Assembly (NCBI GenBank): GCA_945831575.1
Contig: CAMACX010000011.1
Span: 1 to 64,000, forward strand
Length of the DNA: 64,000 bases
Direction of reading: 5' to 3'
Source: an uncultured Mediterranea sp.
GTDB lineage: Bacteria > Bacteroidota > Bacteroidia > Bacteroidales > Bacteroidaceae
Part shown: one piece after another, positions 1 to 9,990 of the stretch
How the letters are laid out: every line of letters starts with the position of its first letter
Position numbering within the stretch: the stretch's first letter is position 1
Notes under the pieces: generated by a model
The model's database searches: none
Told to the model about the DNA's origin: nothing
Seen by the model: the letters and a program-made list of their open reading frames with translations, nothing else
Program-made: the position numbers and the translations under genes

Positions 1-2
1 GG

Positions 3-146
3 GGCATCAACATGAACAGCTTTGAGGACCAGCGTTGCTACGACACCTCGCGCAAACTATATCCCCTGGTAAGCATCATCCAGGCCGCTGACGGATTGGC
101 CGCCAGCATCCTGGAACGTACAGGGGCAGAAATCGATGAATTGTAA
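3..146 (+). CDS. C-terminal end of an unidentified protein (truncated by window edge)
   Basis: Open frame GINMNSFEDQRCYDTSRKLYPLVSIIQAADGLAASILERTGAEIDEL ending TAA at 144-146; possibly HD-type hydrolase but not certain. Confidence 0.5.
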   Translation, partial: GINMNSFEDQRCYDTSRKLYPLVSIIQAADGLAASILERTGAEIDEL

Positions 147-162
147 GTAGTGATTACTGAAT

Positions 163-198
163 CCATTAGGGGCGGACATGATGGTCCGCCCCTAATGG
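163..198. terminator. Perfect 15-bp inverted repeat, 6-nt loop, between convergent genes
   Basis: ccattaggggcggac-atgatg-gtccgcccctaatgg. Confidence 0.7.
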
Positions 199-242
199 TA
201 AAGAGCCGCTTGGATTGTCAACGACTCAATGGATGAGGAGCA

Positions 243-1343
243 TCATTTCTTGACTGAAACAATCTTCGTGGGTTCCTGTTCGATATTCCGCTTATCGACC
301 TGACGAACTACGGCAGCTGCCAACTGTAGAAAGGCTCTGCCTGTGGTCGTAGCGGCATCCACTGCTACAGGCGTACCTTGGTCACCACTCTCGCAAATGC
401 TCTGCACAACGGGTATCTGACCCAGCAAAGGCACATTCAGTTCCTCGGCCAGCTGCTTGCATCCCTCCTTGCCGAAGATGTAATAACGATTTTCAGGCAG
501 TTCAGCGGGAGTGAACCAGGCCATGTTCTCCACCAGTCCGAGGATGGGTACATTCACCTTCTCGTTGGTGTACATATCCACACCCTTGCGTGCATCGGCC
601 AGGGCCACCTGTTGAGGCGTGCTGACGATGACAGCTCCCGTGATAGCCAATGTCTGCAGGAGCGTGAGGTGGATGTCGCTCGTACCGGGAGGGGTGTCAA
701 GGATGAGGTAGTCGAGTGCGCCCCAGTGGGCATCGCCCACCAGTTGCTTCAGCGCATTGCTCGCCATGCCTCCACGCCAGAGCGTAGCCGTACCGGGGTC
801 CACGAAGAAACCGATGGAGAGCAGCTTGACACCATACTTCTCAATCGGCACAATGAGATCGCGGCCATCCACACGCTCGGCGTAGGGACGCGCATCCTCT
901 ACATGAAACATCTTGGGCACCGAAGGGCCAAATATGTCGGCATCGAGCAGACCCACGCGATGTCCCAACTTGGCCAAGGCGATGGCCAGATTGGCCGCTA
1001 CGGTACTCTTGCCTACCCCACCCTTGCCGCTCGACACGGCCACCACATTCTTCACCTGAGGCAGCAGTTTGCCCACCTCTGGACGTGGTGCCTGACGGCT
1101 CTCGGTGGCAATCGTCACTTCCACCTCAGGCGATACATAGGTATGAATGGCCGTCTCGGCCGACTTGAGGACCGACTTCATGAACGGGTCAGTAGGCTTC
1201 TCAAAGATGAGCGAAAAGCTCACCTTCATGCCATCAATACGGAGGTTATCGGCCACCATCTCAGCCTCCACCAGATTTTTCCCGTTGCCCGGGTAGCGCA
1301 CGGTGGCCAGCGCATCAAGTATTAACTTTGGATACAGAGTCAT
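243..1343 (-). CDS. mrp: Mrp/NBP35-type iron-sulfur cluster carrier P-loop ATPase
   Basis: SSGKGGVGKSTVAANLA deviant Walker A, N-terminal DUF59-like region. Confidence 0.93.
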   Translation of the reverse strand: MTLYPKLILDALATVRYPGNGKNLVEAEMVADNLRIDGMKVSFSLIFEKPTDPFMKSVLKSAETAIHTYVSPEVEVTIATESRQAPRPEVGKLLPQVKNVVAVSSGKGGVGKSTVAANLAIALAKLGHRVGLLDADIFGPSVPKMFHVEDARPYAERVDGRDLIVPIEKYGVKLLSIGFFVDPGTATLWRGGMASNALKQLVGDAHWGALDYLILDTPPGTSDIHLTLLQTLAITGAVIVSTPQQVALADARKGVDMYTNEKVNVPILGLVENMAWFTPAELPENRYYIFGKEGCKQLAEELNVPLLGQIPVVQSICESGDQGTPVAVDAATTTGRAFLQLAAAVVRQVDKRNIEQEPTKIVSVKK

Positions 1344-1369
1344 AGTGATTAATGATTAGGGATTAATGA

Positions 1370-2128
1370 TTATTCGTGTTTCTCCAGTCCGCTACGTTTA
1401 CTGCGGTTGTAGCTGCGGTACTCGTCCAGCTCAATCTCCACCTCGGGTTCACAAAGTTCGCCCTCGTGGGGGAGGCGGAAGCGAAGGTACTTGATGTGGA
1501 GTCCACGGTCGAGCCATTGCTGTTCGTAGTAGGTGCGGATGCTGAGTATCTCATCAGCCAGGCCGGAGTGATAGAGGTCATCGGTCATCACCTCCACAGG
1601 CAGGTGGTTGTGCTCAACCATGTAGCGGGTGTAGGTGAACATGAAGTTGCTGTCAGTCTTGAGGTGAATCAGTCCGCCATCCACCAGGAAGCGGCGGTAG
1701 CGCTCCATGAAGTAGGTGCTCGTCAGCCGCTTGGTGGCCTTCTTCATCTGCGGATCGGAGAAGGTGAGCCAGATCTCACTCACCTCGCCCGGAGCGAAGA
1801 AACGGTCAATAATCTCGATGTTGGTGCGCAGGAAGGCCACGTTGGTCATGCCCGTCTCAGCCGACTCCTTGGCTCCGCTCCACATGCGTGCCCCCTTGAT
1901 ATCCACACCGATAAAGTTTTTCTCCGGGAAGAGGCGTCCCAGCCCCACGGTATATTCTCCCCGTCCGCAGCCCAGCTCCAGCACGATGGGGTGATTGTTT
2001 TTGAAAAAGCGTTCGTTCCACAGTCCCTTCATCTCAAACGGCACATTGTCCACCACCGAGAAGGGGTACTCAAACACATGCGGGAACGCCGCCATATCTG
2101 CAAATTTCGCCAGTTTTCCTTTACTCAT
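1370..2128 (-). CDS. trmB: tRNA (guanine-N7)-methyltransferase
   Basis: [35 protein letters not shown] and [19 protein letters not shown]. Confidence 0.9.
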   Translation of the reverse strand: MSKGKLAKFADMAAFPHVFEYPFSVVDNVPFEMKGLWNERFFKNNHPIVLELGCGRGEYTVGLGRLFPEKNFIGVDIKGARMWSGAKESAETGMTNVAFLRTNIEIIDRFFAPGEVSEIWLTFSDPQMKKATKRLTSTYFMERYRRFLVDGGLIHLKTDSNFMFTYTRYMVEHNHLPVEVMTDDLYHSGLADEILSIRTYYEQQWLDRGLHIKYLRFRLPHEGELCEPEVEIELDEYRSYNRSKRSGLEKHE

Positions 2129-2219
2129 TACAATCTATATTTTTGAGGCAAAAGTAACGTTTACTGGGGAAATAACAAAATAAAGCCCGTTTTTCTTTTC
2201 TAATTCGCCCGGATTGCAC

Positions 2220-2227
2220 TATTTTTG
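2220..2227 (+). promoter_or_regulatory. Putative Bacteroidetes -7 promoter box (TAnnTTTG) for uvrA
   Basis: TATTTTTG, 47 nt upstream of the ATG at 2274; argues against the upstream start at 2214. Confidence 0.5.
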
Positions 2228-2273
2228 CATTCGCATTTTGCTTACTCATATAGTCTATTCAAACAAACGAACT

Positions 2274-5060
2274 ATGTCAGGAACCAATAATATCGTCATC
2301 AAGGGGGCCCGCGTCAATAACCTGAAGCATATTGACGTGGAGATTCCACGCAATAAACTGGTCGTCATCACGGGCCTATCGGGCTCGGGAAAGTCATCGC
2401 TGGCCTTCGACACGCTCTATGCCGAAGGGCAACGCCGCTACGTGGAGAGCCTCAGCAGCTATGCGCGACAGTTTCTGGGACGTATGAGCAAGCCGGAATG
2501 CGACTTCATCAAGGGCATACCGCCTGCCATCGCCATCGAGCAGAAGGTGACGACCCGCAACCCTCGCTCCACCGTGGGCACCTCGACGGAAATCTATGAA
2601 TACCTGCGCCTACTCTTTGCCCGCGTGGGACATACCTTCAGCCCCATGAGCGGACAGGAGGTGAAGAAGCACTCCGTGGAGGATATCGTACACTGCATGC
2701 TCGAACAGGAGAAGGGTACGCGCTTCACCGTGCTGGCTCCCGTAGTGGCCCGTGAAGGACGGACGCTCCCGGAGCAGATTGAGCTGGACCAGAAGCAGGG
2801 CTTCAACCGCCTGGAGGTGAATGGGCAACCTGTACGCATCGAGGAGTATCAATACAAGAAGGACGACGTGGTCTTCCTGATGATTGACCGCATGGTCGCT
2901 TCGGATGAGAAGGAGAGCGTGAGCCGACTGACCGACTCGGCTGAGACGGCAATGTACGAAGGCGACGGGGCCTGTATGCTCCGCTTCTACCGCAGCGACG
3001 GCTCTACCAGCCTCTACCGCTTCAGCACGAAGTTTGAGGCCGATGGCATCACCTTCGAGGAGCCCAACGACCAGATGTTCTCCTTCAACTCCCCCCTAGG
3101 GGCCTGCCCCACCTGCGAAGGCTTTGGACGCATCATCGGCATTGACGAACATCTGGTCATCCCTGACCGCTCGCTCTCGCTCTATGACGGGGCCGTGGTA
3201 TGCTGGCGTGGCGAGGTGATGGGCGAATGGCGTGAGATGGTCATCCGTGGAGCCGAGAAGGCCGGGTTCCCCATCTTCACCCCCTACATCGACCTGACCG
3301 AGGAGCAACGACGGATGCTCTGGGAAGGGACACCCTACTTCGAAGGCATCAACGCCTTCTTCAAGATGGTGCAAGAGAATCAATACAAGATACAGTACCG
3401 CGTGATGATGGCCCGCTACCGAGGCAAGACCACCTGCCCCACCTGCCACGGCACGCGACTTAAACCGGAAGCCAACTATGTGAAGGTGGGCGGACGGAGC
3501 ATCTCGGAGCTGGTGGAGCTGCCGGTGACGGAGCTGAAGCAGTTCTTTGGCCAGTTGAAGCTCACGCCGCATGAAGCGGAAATAGCCAAACGCATCCTTA
3601 CCGAAATCAACAACCGCCTGCAATTCCTGCTCGACGTGGGACTAGGTTATCTCACCCTCAACCGACTGAGCAACTCCCTCTCGGGTGGTGAGAGCCAGCG
3701 CATCAACCTGGCCACCTCACTGGGCAGCAGCCTGGTGGGCAGCCTATACATCCTTGATGAACCGAGCATCGGACTGCACAGCCGTGATACCGACCGCCTC
3801 ATCCACGTGCTGCGCCAACTGCAACAGCTGGGCAATACGGTGGTCATCGTGGAGCATGACGAGGAAATCATCCGCGCAGCCGACTACATCATCGACATCG
3901 GTCCCAAGGCTGGACGCCTGGGCGGAGAGGTGGTATGGCAGGGTGATGCCCGCCAACTGCTGAAAGAGGGTACGGAGAAACCCACGGAGAGCTATACGGT
4001 GAACTACTTACTGGGACGTGAGACTATCCCCGTGCCCATGAGCCGCCGCTACTGGAATCAATACATCGAACTGAAAGGAGCCCGCGAGAATAACCTCAAA
4101 GGCATCGACGTACGCTTCCCGCTCAACGTAATGACCGTAGTGACCGGTGTAAGCGGCTCGGGCAAGAGCACCCTGGTGCGCGACATCTTCTACCGAGCCT
4201 TGAAGCGCGAACTGGATGAGTGCAGCGACCGTCCGGGTGAGTTCTCCTCCATCGGAGGCGACCTGCGTAACCTGCGCAACGTGGAGTTTGTGGATCAGAA
4301 CCCTATCGGCAAATCCTCGCGCAGCAATCCCGTGACCTACCTCAAGGCCTACGACGAGATACGCAAGCTCTTTGCCGACCAGCCCCTGGCCAAACAGATG
4401 GGCTGGAATGCCGGCTACTTCAGCTTCAACAGCGAGGGAGGCCGCTGCGAGGAGTGCAAGGGCGAGGGGACAGTGACCATTGAGATGCAGTTTATGGCCG
4501 ACCTGGTGCTGGAGTGCGAATCATGCCATGGTCGCCGCTTCAAGACGGAGACCCTGGAGGTGAAGTTTCATGATGCCAGCATCTACGATGTGCTGGAGAT
4601 GACGATCAACCAAGCCATCGAGTTCTTCACCCTCCACGGGCAGAAGAAGATTGTACGCAAGCTGCAGCCACTGCAGGACGTGGGCTTAGGCTACATCAAG
4701 CTGGGCCAGTCCTCCTCCACCCTCTCAGGCGGTGAGAACCAGCGCGTGAAGCTCGCCTACTACCTGAGCCAAGAGAAGAGCGACCCCACCCTTTTTATCT
4801 TCGACGAACCCACCACGGGCCTCCACTTCCACGACATCAAGATACTGCTCGAAGCCTTTGACGCCCTGCTTCAGCGGGGTCACACCATCGTCATCATCGA
4901 GCACAACCTGGATGTCATCAAGTGTGCCGACTACGTGATAGACCTCGGTCCCGAGGGGGGCAACCGTGGCGGAAACATCGTAGCCCAAGGCACGCCCGAG
5001 GAGGTAGCCGCCTGCGGAGCCAGCTACACGGGTCAATTCCTCAGAGAGAAGCTCTTATAA
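2274..5060 (+). CDS. uvrA: Excinuclease ABC subunit A (start probably 2274 rather than 2214)
   Basis: Two ABC ATPase cassettes, zinc-finger [17 protein letters not shown] and [12 protein letters not shown] signatures. Confidence 0.96.
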   Translation: MSGTNNIVIKGARVNNLKHIDVEIPRNKLVVITGLSGSGKSSLAFDTLYAEGQRRYVESLSSYARQFLGRMSKPECDFIKGIPPAIAIEQKVTTRNPRSTVGTSTEIYEYLRLLFARVGHTFSPMSGQEVKKHSVEDIVHCMLEQEKGTRFTVLAPVVAREGRTLPEQIELDQKQGFNRLEVNGQPVRIEEYQYKKDDVVFLMIDRMVASDEKESVSRLTDSAETAMYEGDGACMLRFYRSDGSTSLYRFSTKFEADGITFEEPNDQMFSFNSPLGACPTCEGFGRIIGIDEHLVIPDRSLSLYDGAVVCWRGEVMGEWREMVIRGAEKAGFPIFTPYIDLTEEQRRMLWEGTPYFEGINAFFKMVQENQYKIQYRVMMARYRGKTTCPTCHGTRLKPEANYVKVGGRSISELVELPVTELKQFFGQLKLTPHEAEIAKRILTEINNRLQFLLDVGLGYLTLNRLSNSLSGGESQRINLATSLGSSLVGSLYILDEPSIGLHSRDTDRLIHVLRQLQQLGNTVVIVEHDEEIIRAADYIIDIGPKAGRLGGEVVWQGDARQLLKEGTEKPTESYTVNYLLGRETIPVPMSRRYWNQYIELKGARENNLKGIDVRFPLNVMTVVTGVSGSGKSTLVRDIFYRALKRELDECSDRPGEFSSIGGDLRNLRNVEFVDQNPIGKSSRSNPVTYLKAYDEIRKLFADQPLAKQMGWNAGYFSFNSEGGRCEECKGEGTVTIEMQFMADLVLECESCHGRRFKTETLEVKFHDASIYDVLEMTINQAIEFFTLHGQKKIVRKLQPLQDVGLGYIKLGQSSSTLSGGENQRVKLAYYLSQEKSDPTLFIFDEPTTGLHFHDIKILLEAFDALLQRGHTIVIIEHNLDVIKCADYVIDLGPEGGNRGGNIVAQGTPEEVAACGASYTGQFLREKLL

Positions 5061-5094
5061 ACAGATTTTGGATTAGCTTCATCCAAAATCTGTT
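5060..5094 (+). terminator. 14-bp perfect stem-loop after uvrA
   Basis: aacagattttggat-tagcttc-atccaaaatctgtt. Confidence 0.75.
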
Positions 5095-5273
5095 CTCTTA
5101 ACTAACGTGAGCTCGACGAAATTAAACTGATTGAGAATATAGTGATTAGCGAAATTATTATACCTTTATACTACTATCCAAGAAAAACCTTATTATTCTG
5201 TCACACACAGATGTTAGTTATGCAGGAAGCTTTGACAACGGTCAAGTCAAAGCAGTATCCACGAACTATGCTT

Positions 5274-6707
5274 TCAATAAAACAGGTCATCCAGCGTCAC
5301 CTGGCTTTGAATCATGTCAGCTTGGGCATTGTGCTTTATGCCATTTGTCGTAATGAAAGTGAGATGAAGAGCCTTTGTCGTTGAGGTGGCCCTGCGGAAT
5401 GTTTCCCTGCGTTCTATCAGCTTGGCAAGGTACGCGGGAGTGATGTCGAATGGATTAAGTGAATATTTCATCTCACATAGATTGATGATTTGATCACGGC
5501 GGTCCAACACAAGATCTATCTGAGCACCTTCAACCCCGTGGGCTTTGTCAGCCTTCTGAAGCCACGACGACACACTCGTGGCCACACCGGAAATACCTAA
5601 CCGGTGCTTTATGCCATGGATATGATGAAGGCATAGTTGTTCGAAAGCATAACCGCTCCATGCTCTGTGGCAGGGCGAGTCTATCGAGTCACACCATTGG
5701 GTCGTGTTGTGCGCTGCATTATCCTTCACCCAATGAAGATAGAACAAGGTATAAAGGTCTGCCAACTGATAAACAGCCCCCTTTGCAAGAGTGCCGAAAG
5801 CATTATATTTCCTCAAGAAGTCACAAGCCACAAGGTTGTCGAGCGCCTCGCTAAGTTTTCCTCCAGCCGACATCTTAATAGCCGAGGCCAGTTGCTCACG
5901 AGTCATCCCCATCGACTTTTTGGCCAGTTGCTCCACTATACGGCGATACATTCCAGCATCTTTAAACAGCGAGCGGAAGAGAATATCATACTCTTTGGAC
6001 AGTTCCGAACCCTCTTCAAAGAATAGTTTGTCAATGTTTGCAGGCAATCCTAATGACTTATCAATCATATCAAGATAATATGGCGTACCACCCATTATCA
6101 TATAGCACTCAGCTATCTGGTGCCTGGTCCATTCCACACCCCGGTCGGACAGGAACTCAGCCGTTTCTCCTAATGTAAAAGGTGCCAGGTAAAGTTTGCG
6201 GGTAACACGATTATGCAAGCCGCCCTTGTCACCGAGCAGTTTACCGGTCATCCATGTTGTAGCCGATCCGCATACTACGAGTTTCATATTATCCCTTTCA
6301 GATGCCCAACCGTTCCAAAACAAATCAAGAGCACGCAAGAAGTTAGACTTAGGTGTGTCAAACCAAGGCAGTTCGTCAATAAAAACCACAAGAGGACGGC
6401 CGCTTGGCAGTTTGGACAAGTAGTCGCGCAACTGTGAGAACGCCTCAAACCATGTTTTGGGCTTTGGCCTTTTCTCACCCGAATAGGTATGGAGCTGCTC
6501 CTGGAAATAAGCGAGAAGTTCCGACTTTGGGCACTCATAAACACCCGTCATATAGAAGCAGAATTGGGAGCCTAACAATTGCTTGACAAGAAAGGTCTTG
6601 CCAACCCTCCTTCGCCCATACACGGCTACAAATTCCGGTTTTGATGAATGAATACAATTCTTCAAAATCTCTATTTCCTTACGTCTTCCTATAATCTTCT
6701 GATGCAT
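5274..6707 (-). CDS. AAA ATPase of COG1672/DUF234-like family
   Basis: IIGRRKEIEILK..VAVYGRRRVGKTFLVKQ Walker A, VVFIDELPWFDT Walker B, C-terminal QIDLVLDRRDQIINLCEMKYS; start MHQKIIG. Confidence 0.85.
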   Translation of the reverse strand: MHQKIIGRRKEIEILKNCIHSSKPEFVAVYGRRRVGKTFLVKQLLGSQFCFYMTGVYECPKSELLAYFQEQLHTYSGEKRPKPKTWFEAFSQLRDYLSKLPSGRPLVVFIDELPWFDTPKSNFLRALDLFWNGWASERDNMKLVVCGSATTWMTGKLLGDKGGLHNRVTRKLYLAPFTLGETAEFLSDRGVEWTRHQIAECYMIMGGTPYYLDMIDKSLGLPANIDKLFFEEGSELSKEYDILFRSLFKDAGMYRRIVEQLAKKSMGMTREQLASAIKMSAGGKLSEALDNLVACDFLRKYNAFGTLAKGAVYQLADLYTLFYLHWVKDNAAHNTTQWCDSIDSPCHRAWSGYAFEQLCLHHIHGIKHRLGISGVATSVSSWLQKADKAHGVEGAQIDLVLDRRDQIINLCEMKYSLNPFDITPAYLAKLIERRETFRRATSTTKALHLTFITTNGIKHNAQADMIQSQVTLDDLFY

Positions 6708-6865
6708 AACACAATTGCTTTTTGTTTTGTCAATTGTCTGAACGACGCTGCAAAAATAGTGATTTTCCAGCAAAATCCTTCAATAGCGGTGCGAAATCTC
6801 CGTTTAAAATACACATTCCGCACCACTATCTCGACTTTTACAGATAAGTGAGGTCTGGCTACATC

Positions 6866-7264
6866 TTAGTTGTCCCCATCGCCATCCCCCGCAACGGATG
6901 CAGGAAGCTTTGATAACGGATTGGTTTTGTCACTCCATTTGAGGCTCCACATCTCGCCAGTCTCGGTGTCGAACAGCAGCCAAACCCAGCTGCTGTCTGT
7001 GGGATAGAGTTCAAATCGTCCCGGCTGTGCGTTCTCTGCGAGTGGCTGTGCGTTAAGCATGCGGTTCTTCTTCACATTGGACGGCACGACAGCCAGGATG
7101 GTGCCATCCCTCGTGTCGAGCTTCAGAAAGACTCCGGTCGATGCCGGATAAAGCGCATAATTCGTACATTTGGTCGTCGGTATAACGACCTTCACATCAT
7201 CTTGTGCATAGGCAGCTGCATAGGACAAGCAGCACATCGTCAGTAGGATAATCAGTCTTTTCAT
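6866..7264 (-). CDS. Small secreted hypothetical protein
   Basis: Signal peptide MKRLIILLTMCCLSYAAAYAQ, 132 aa. Confidence 0.7.
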   Translation of the reverse strand: MKRLIILLTMCCLSYAAAYAQDDVKVVIPTTKCTNYALYPASTGVFLKLDTRDGTILAVVPSNVKKNRMLNAQPLAENAQPGRFELYPTDSSWVWLLFDTETGEMWSLKWSDKTNPLSKLPASVAGDGDGDN

Positions 7265-7307
7265 GTGATGAATACTTTTAGTTTTACATTATCTTGAGGA
7301 ATAATCT

Positions 7308-7946
7308 CTAATCAACCATTTTGAGTTTGCCATTCAACTTACCCACAATACGGTATGTCTCATCAGGAGCATGGTCTTCGCTTCTGAGATGGTACGAAAT
7401 GGAATACTCACCTGACTCCGCATCACCTTTCAAGAATTGTATTGATCCATCCAAGGGTATGAATTTTTCATGGGTAGGAGGTATGCTTAATCCTGCGATG
7501 CCGTAGGACTCTGATTCGGGGTGGTCACGATAGAAATCTCTGAGTTTCCCACTCCAATAGAACGAGTTGTATATATTGCCCAAATCAACCCGATTCTCGG
7601 CAACTATCTCATATTCCTTGCCTACGATAGGAAAATGCGCGTCAGCACGACAACCTATCAGAATTAACCAAAAATTCTCTGCATCCTTCTCCTCATCATC
7701 CCGGAGAAATAGTTGAAGGTAACATACGCCTTCTTTGATTATAAAGTGGTTATCAACCCCTAATGGAAGATACCAGTACTTATTGGAAACACCTTCACCA
7801 ATTGTCGTGTATTGAGAGTATGTTTTATTGTTGATAGTCGCTTCTCCATAGACGGTCTTATGGTTTAGCAACTCCTTTTTTTCACAACTTGATAACAGAG
7901 TCATGAAAGACATCGTTAATAACAAAATACCTAAACTGCGTTTCAT
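7308..7946 (-). CDS. Hypothetical lipoprotein
   Basis: MKRSLGILLLTMSFMTLLSSCEKK lipobox, 212 aa. Confidence 0.75.
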   Translation of the reverse strand: MKRSLGILLLTMSFMTLLSSCEKKELLNHKTVYGEATINNKTYSQYTTIGEGVSNKYWYLPLGVDNHFIIKEGVCYLQLFLRDDEEKDAENFWLILIGCRADAHFPIVGKEYEIVAENRVDLGNIYNSFYWSGKLRDFYRDHPESESYGIAGLSIPPTHEKFIPLDGSIQFLKGDAESGEYSISYHLRSEDHAPDETYRIVGKLNGKLKMVD

Positions 7947-7973
7947 ATCATTGCTTTTAATCGTTTAAAACAT

Positions 7974-8358
7974 TTATCTATAATCGGTCTCAATCAGGTC
8001 AAAACCCTGCTTACCGCTTTCATACGCTATCTGTTCGGGAGACAGTCGTGGTCCATTGCCGCCAAAGTGCAAGTCGCTCATGCCTTGGAAGTTGTCATAT
8101 CGGTATCGGCAAAGCTCAAGGAACTGCTTCCGTGTGAGGAGCATAGAACTTCGAGACGCTTGTATTGGCCAGAAGCAACATGGGGAGATCCCTTTCTGTC
8201 AACTCCTTGCCTCCCCGCAGGAAGATTTGATGATAATTGTAGCTGACTTTGATGTCTGCAGCAGGGTGCTTCTCTTTCCACTGTGCATGAGCGCCAAGCG
8301 CTGTACACAGTAGCATCAATAGGATGGTCAGACGGTGCATAGTATAATTCTGTTTCAT
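7974..8358 (-). pseudogene. Frameshifted/partially deleted secreted protein remnant (GLPGLI-like?)
   Basis: Frame 1: MKQNYTMHRLTILLMLLCTALGAHAQ...LLLANTSVSKFYAPHTEAVP*; the overlapping second frame continues LLTRKQFLELCRYRYDNFQGMSDLHFGGNGPRLSPEQIAYESGKQGFDLIETDYR* to 7974. Confidence 0.55.
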
Positions 8359-8400
8359 TATGCGTATATTCTTGATACAAATAATGCTCACTATTCTTTC

Positions 8401-9846
8401 TTAAATGCAGAAGAGGTCCTCGATGGTCAGTTGAGAGAGGAAGACTTCTGCATACTCATTCCGGCGTACAGGTGCCACACTGACAAGCGTTGGATGAAAT
8501 GTCTTTGAAGGAAACAGCTGCTCCAGAGTCTCGATACGGTGGGTAATCTTTTCGGCATAGGATTTAGTGACCACAAACTCCGACTTACAATACTTCATCT
8601 CACATACATTCACCACATCGTCTGCACGGTCGATAATCAAGTCTATCTGCATCCCCTCTTGCCCATCCTCGCCCTGGAGGACATACGAGGACTCACGGGA
8701 AGATACTCCGGCAATCTGCAAAGCACGCTTAATCTGGTCGATGTGCTGCAAGCAAACCTCCTCAAACGCTATACCGCGCCATGCCATAATCTCCGATTCC
8801 TTGAGATGATGCATCCAGTAGTCCGTCTCCTCAATGTGCAACTGCTCCTTGAAGTGAAGCCAGAACCAGCAGAAGCAATCAATCAGTTTATAACGCACCA
8901 CCCCACGCTGATTGCTTCCGAAAGGGGTATAGGAAGCGATGAACCCACTGCCTGTAAGGGTCTTGAGCATCTTGCTGAAATCGCCATTTGCTTGGAGTCC
9001 CAATTGCTGAGCTATCTCATCACGAGTGAAGCCACTGTGACGCTTACCCAGCAGACGAACAATACTCATGCACGTCTCGGCCTGATCGAATACGGAACGA
9101 AACAAGCGTTCAAACTCATCACCCAGCTTGGCCTTACGGGAGAAAAAGAGTGCATCAATGTTCTGAGCCAGACTCATAGAGGCATTGAAGTAGTCGAGAT
9201 AGTAGGGAATGCCACCCATTATCATATAGGCCTGAGCCACATTATAGCGGGACATCTTGATACCTCGGCTAAGGAAAAATTCCTCGCACTCATGGAGGCA
9301 GAAGGCATGGAGATGAATCTCATGCGTCAGGCGTCCATATAGTCCACCTTTATTATTAATGAGGTTGTCAAGCATCCAAGAGGTTGCCGAGCCACAGACT
9401 ACGAAGCAGAGGTTATGACGACTGCAGGCCCATCCATTCCAGAATGCTTCGAGAGCAGTAAGGAAACCCGAACGAGGGGTATCCATCCAAGGCAATTCAT
9501 CAATAAAAACTACCTGCCGTGTCCCGTTGTCCTGTTGCTCCAGGAATTGCTCCAACCGAAAGAATGCCTCCATCCACGAACGCGGAGGTTCACCACCCTC
9601 CATGCCATGACGGACGAGCGAGAAGTGAAAGTTCTGAAGCTGGTCACGGAGGGTCACCCTCCGCTTGCGGTCGTAGGGTGAAAGCCCGGTATGGCGGAAG
9701 GTCATGTTATCGCGAAGCGTTTCATTAATAAGGAAGGTCTTACCCACACGACGGCGGCCAAATACCGCAACAAACTCTGCACGCCCACTCTCATAAGCAC
9801 GCTTCAGCTCGGCTATCTCCTGTTTTCTCCCAATAATCTGACACAT
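8401..9846 (-). CDS. AAA ATPase of COG1672/DUF234-like family, paralog of 5274-6707
   Basis: MCQIIGRKQEIAELKRAYESGRAEFVAVFGRRRVGKTFLIN, VVFIDELPWMDTPRSG, MQIDLIIDRADDVVNVCEMKYC. Confidence 0.87.
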   Translation of the reverse strand: MCQIIGRKQEIAELKRAYESGRAEFVAVFGRRRVGKTFLINETLRDNMTFRHTGLSPYDRKRRVTLRDQLQNFHFSLVRHGMEGGEPPRSWMEAFFRLEQFLEQQDNGTRQVVFIDELPWMDTPRSGFLTALEAFWNGWACSRHNLCFVVCGSATSWMLDNLINNKGGLYGRLTHEIHLHAFCLHECEEFFLSRGIKMSRYNVAQAYMIMGGIPYYLDYFNASMSLAQNIDALFFSRKAKLGDEFERLFRSVFDQAETCMSIVRLLGKRHSGFTRDEIAQQLGLQANGDFSKMLKTLTGSGFIASYTPFGSNQRGVVRYKLIDCFCWFWLHFKEQLHIEETDYWMHHLKESEIMAWRGIAFEEVCLQHIDQIKRALQIAGVSSRESSYVLQGEDGQEGMQIDLIIDRADDVVNVCEMKYCKSEFVVTKSYAEKITHRIETLEQLFPSKTFHPTLVSVAPVRRNEYAEVFLSQLTIEDLFCI

Positions 9847-9929
9847 ACACTTTAGAGTTTTAATTTGTGGGTACAAAGATAGCTGTTCTTTTTATTACAA
9901 TAGCTATTGAAATGTTAAATTCGGGATAA
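9776..9929. repeat. Direct repeat copy 1 (promoter + first 23 codons of AAA ATPase)
   Basis: About 149/154 nt identical by eye to 11255-11408 (offset 1479 bp). Confidence 0.9.
9874..9881 (-). promoter_or_regulatory. Putative -7 box TATCTTTG for the AAA ATPase
   Basis: Minus-strand TATCTTTG matches TAnnTTTG; duplicated at 11353-11360. Confidence 0.5.
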
Positions 9930-9937
9930 AATCGAGC

Positions 9938-9982
9938 TTATTCCGCTAAACGCTCCAAATTTTGCGAATTTTAGCGGAATAA
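9938..9982 (-). terminator. 13-bp perfect stem-loop downstream of the thioredoxin-like gene
   Basis: ttattccgctaaa ... tttagcggaataa. Confidence 0.7.
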
Positions 9983-9990
9983 ACCTTGAT

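Noticed and set aside
378-1325. Plus-strand 315-aa ORF opposite mrp
   Set aside because: Shadow ORF: mrp on the minus strand has clear family motifs; the antisense translation has no recognisable domain and is His/Arg/Gln-rich as expected from reverse reading.
2214-2273. N-terminal extension of uvrA ([20 protein letters not shown])
   Set aside because: A good -7 box (TATTTTTG at 2220-2227) falls inside it and UvrA homologs start near [20 protein letters not shown].
5142-5384. 80-aa plus-strand ORF after uvrA
   Set aside because: Overlaps the ATPase 3' end antisense, no domain or RBS support.
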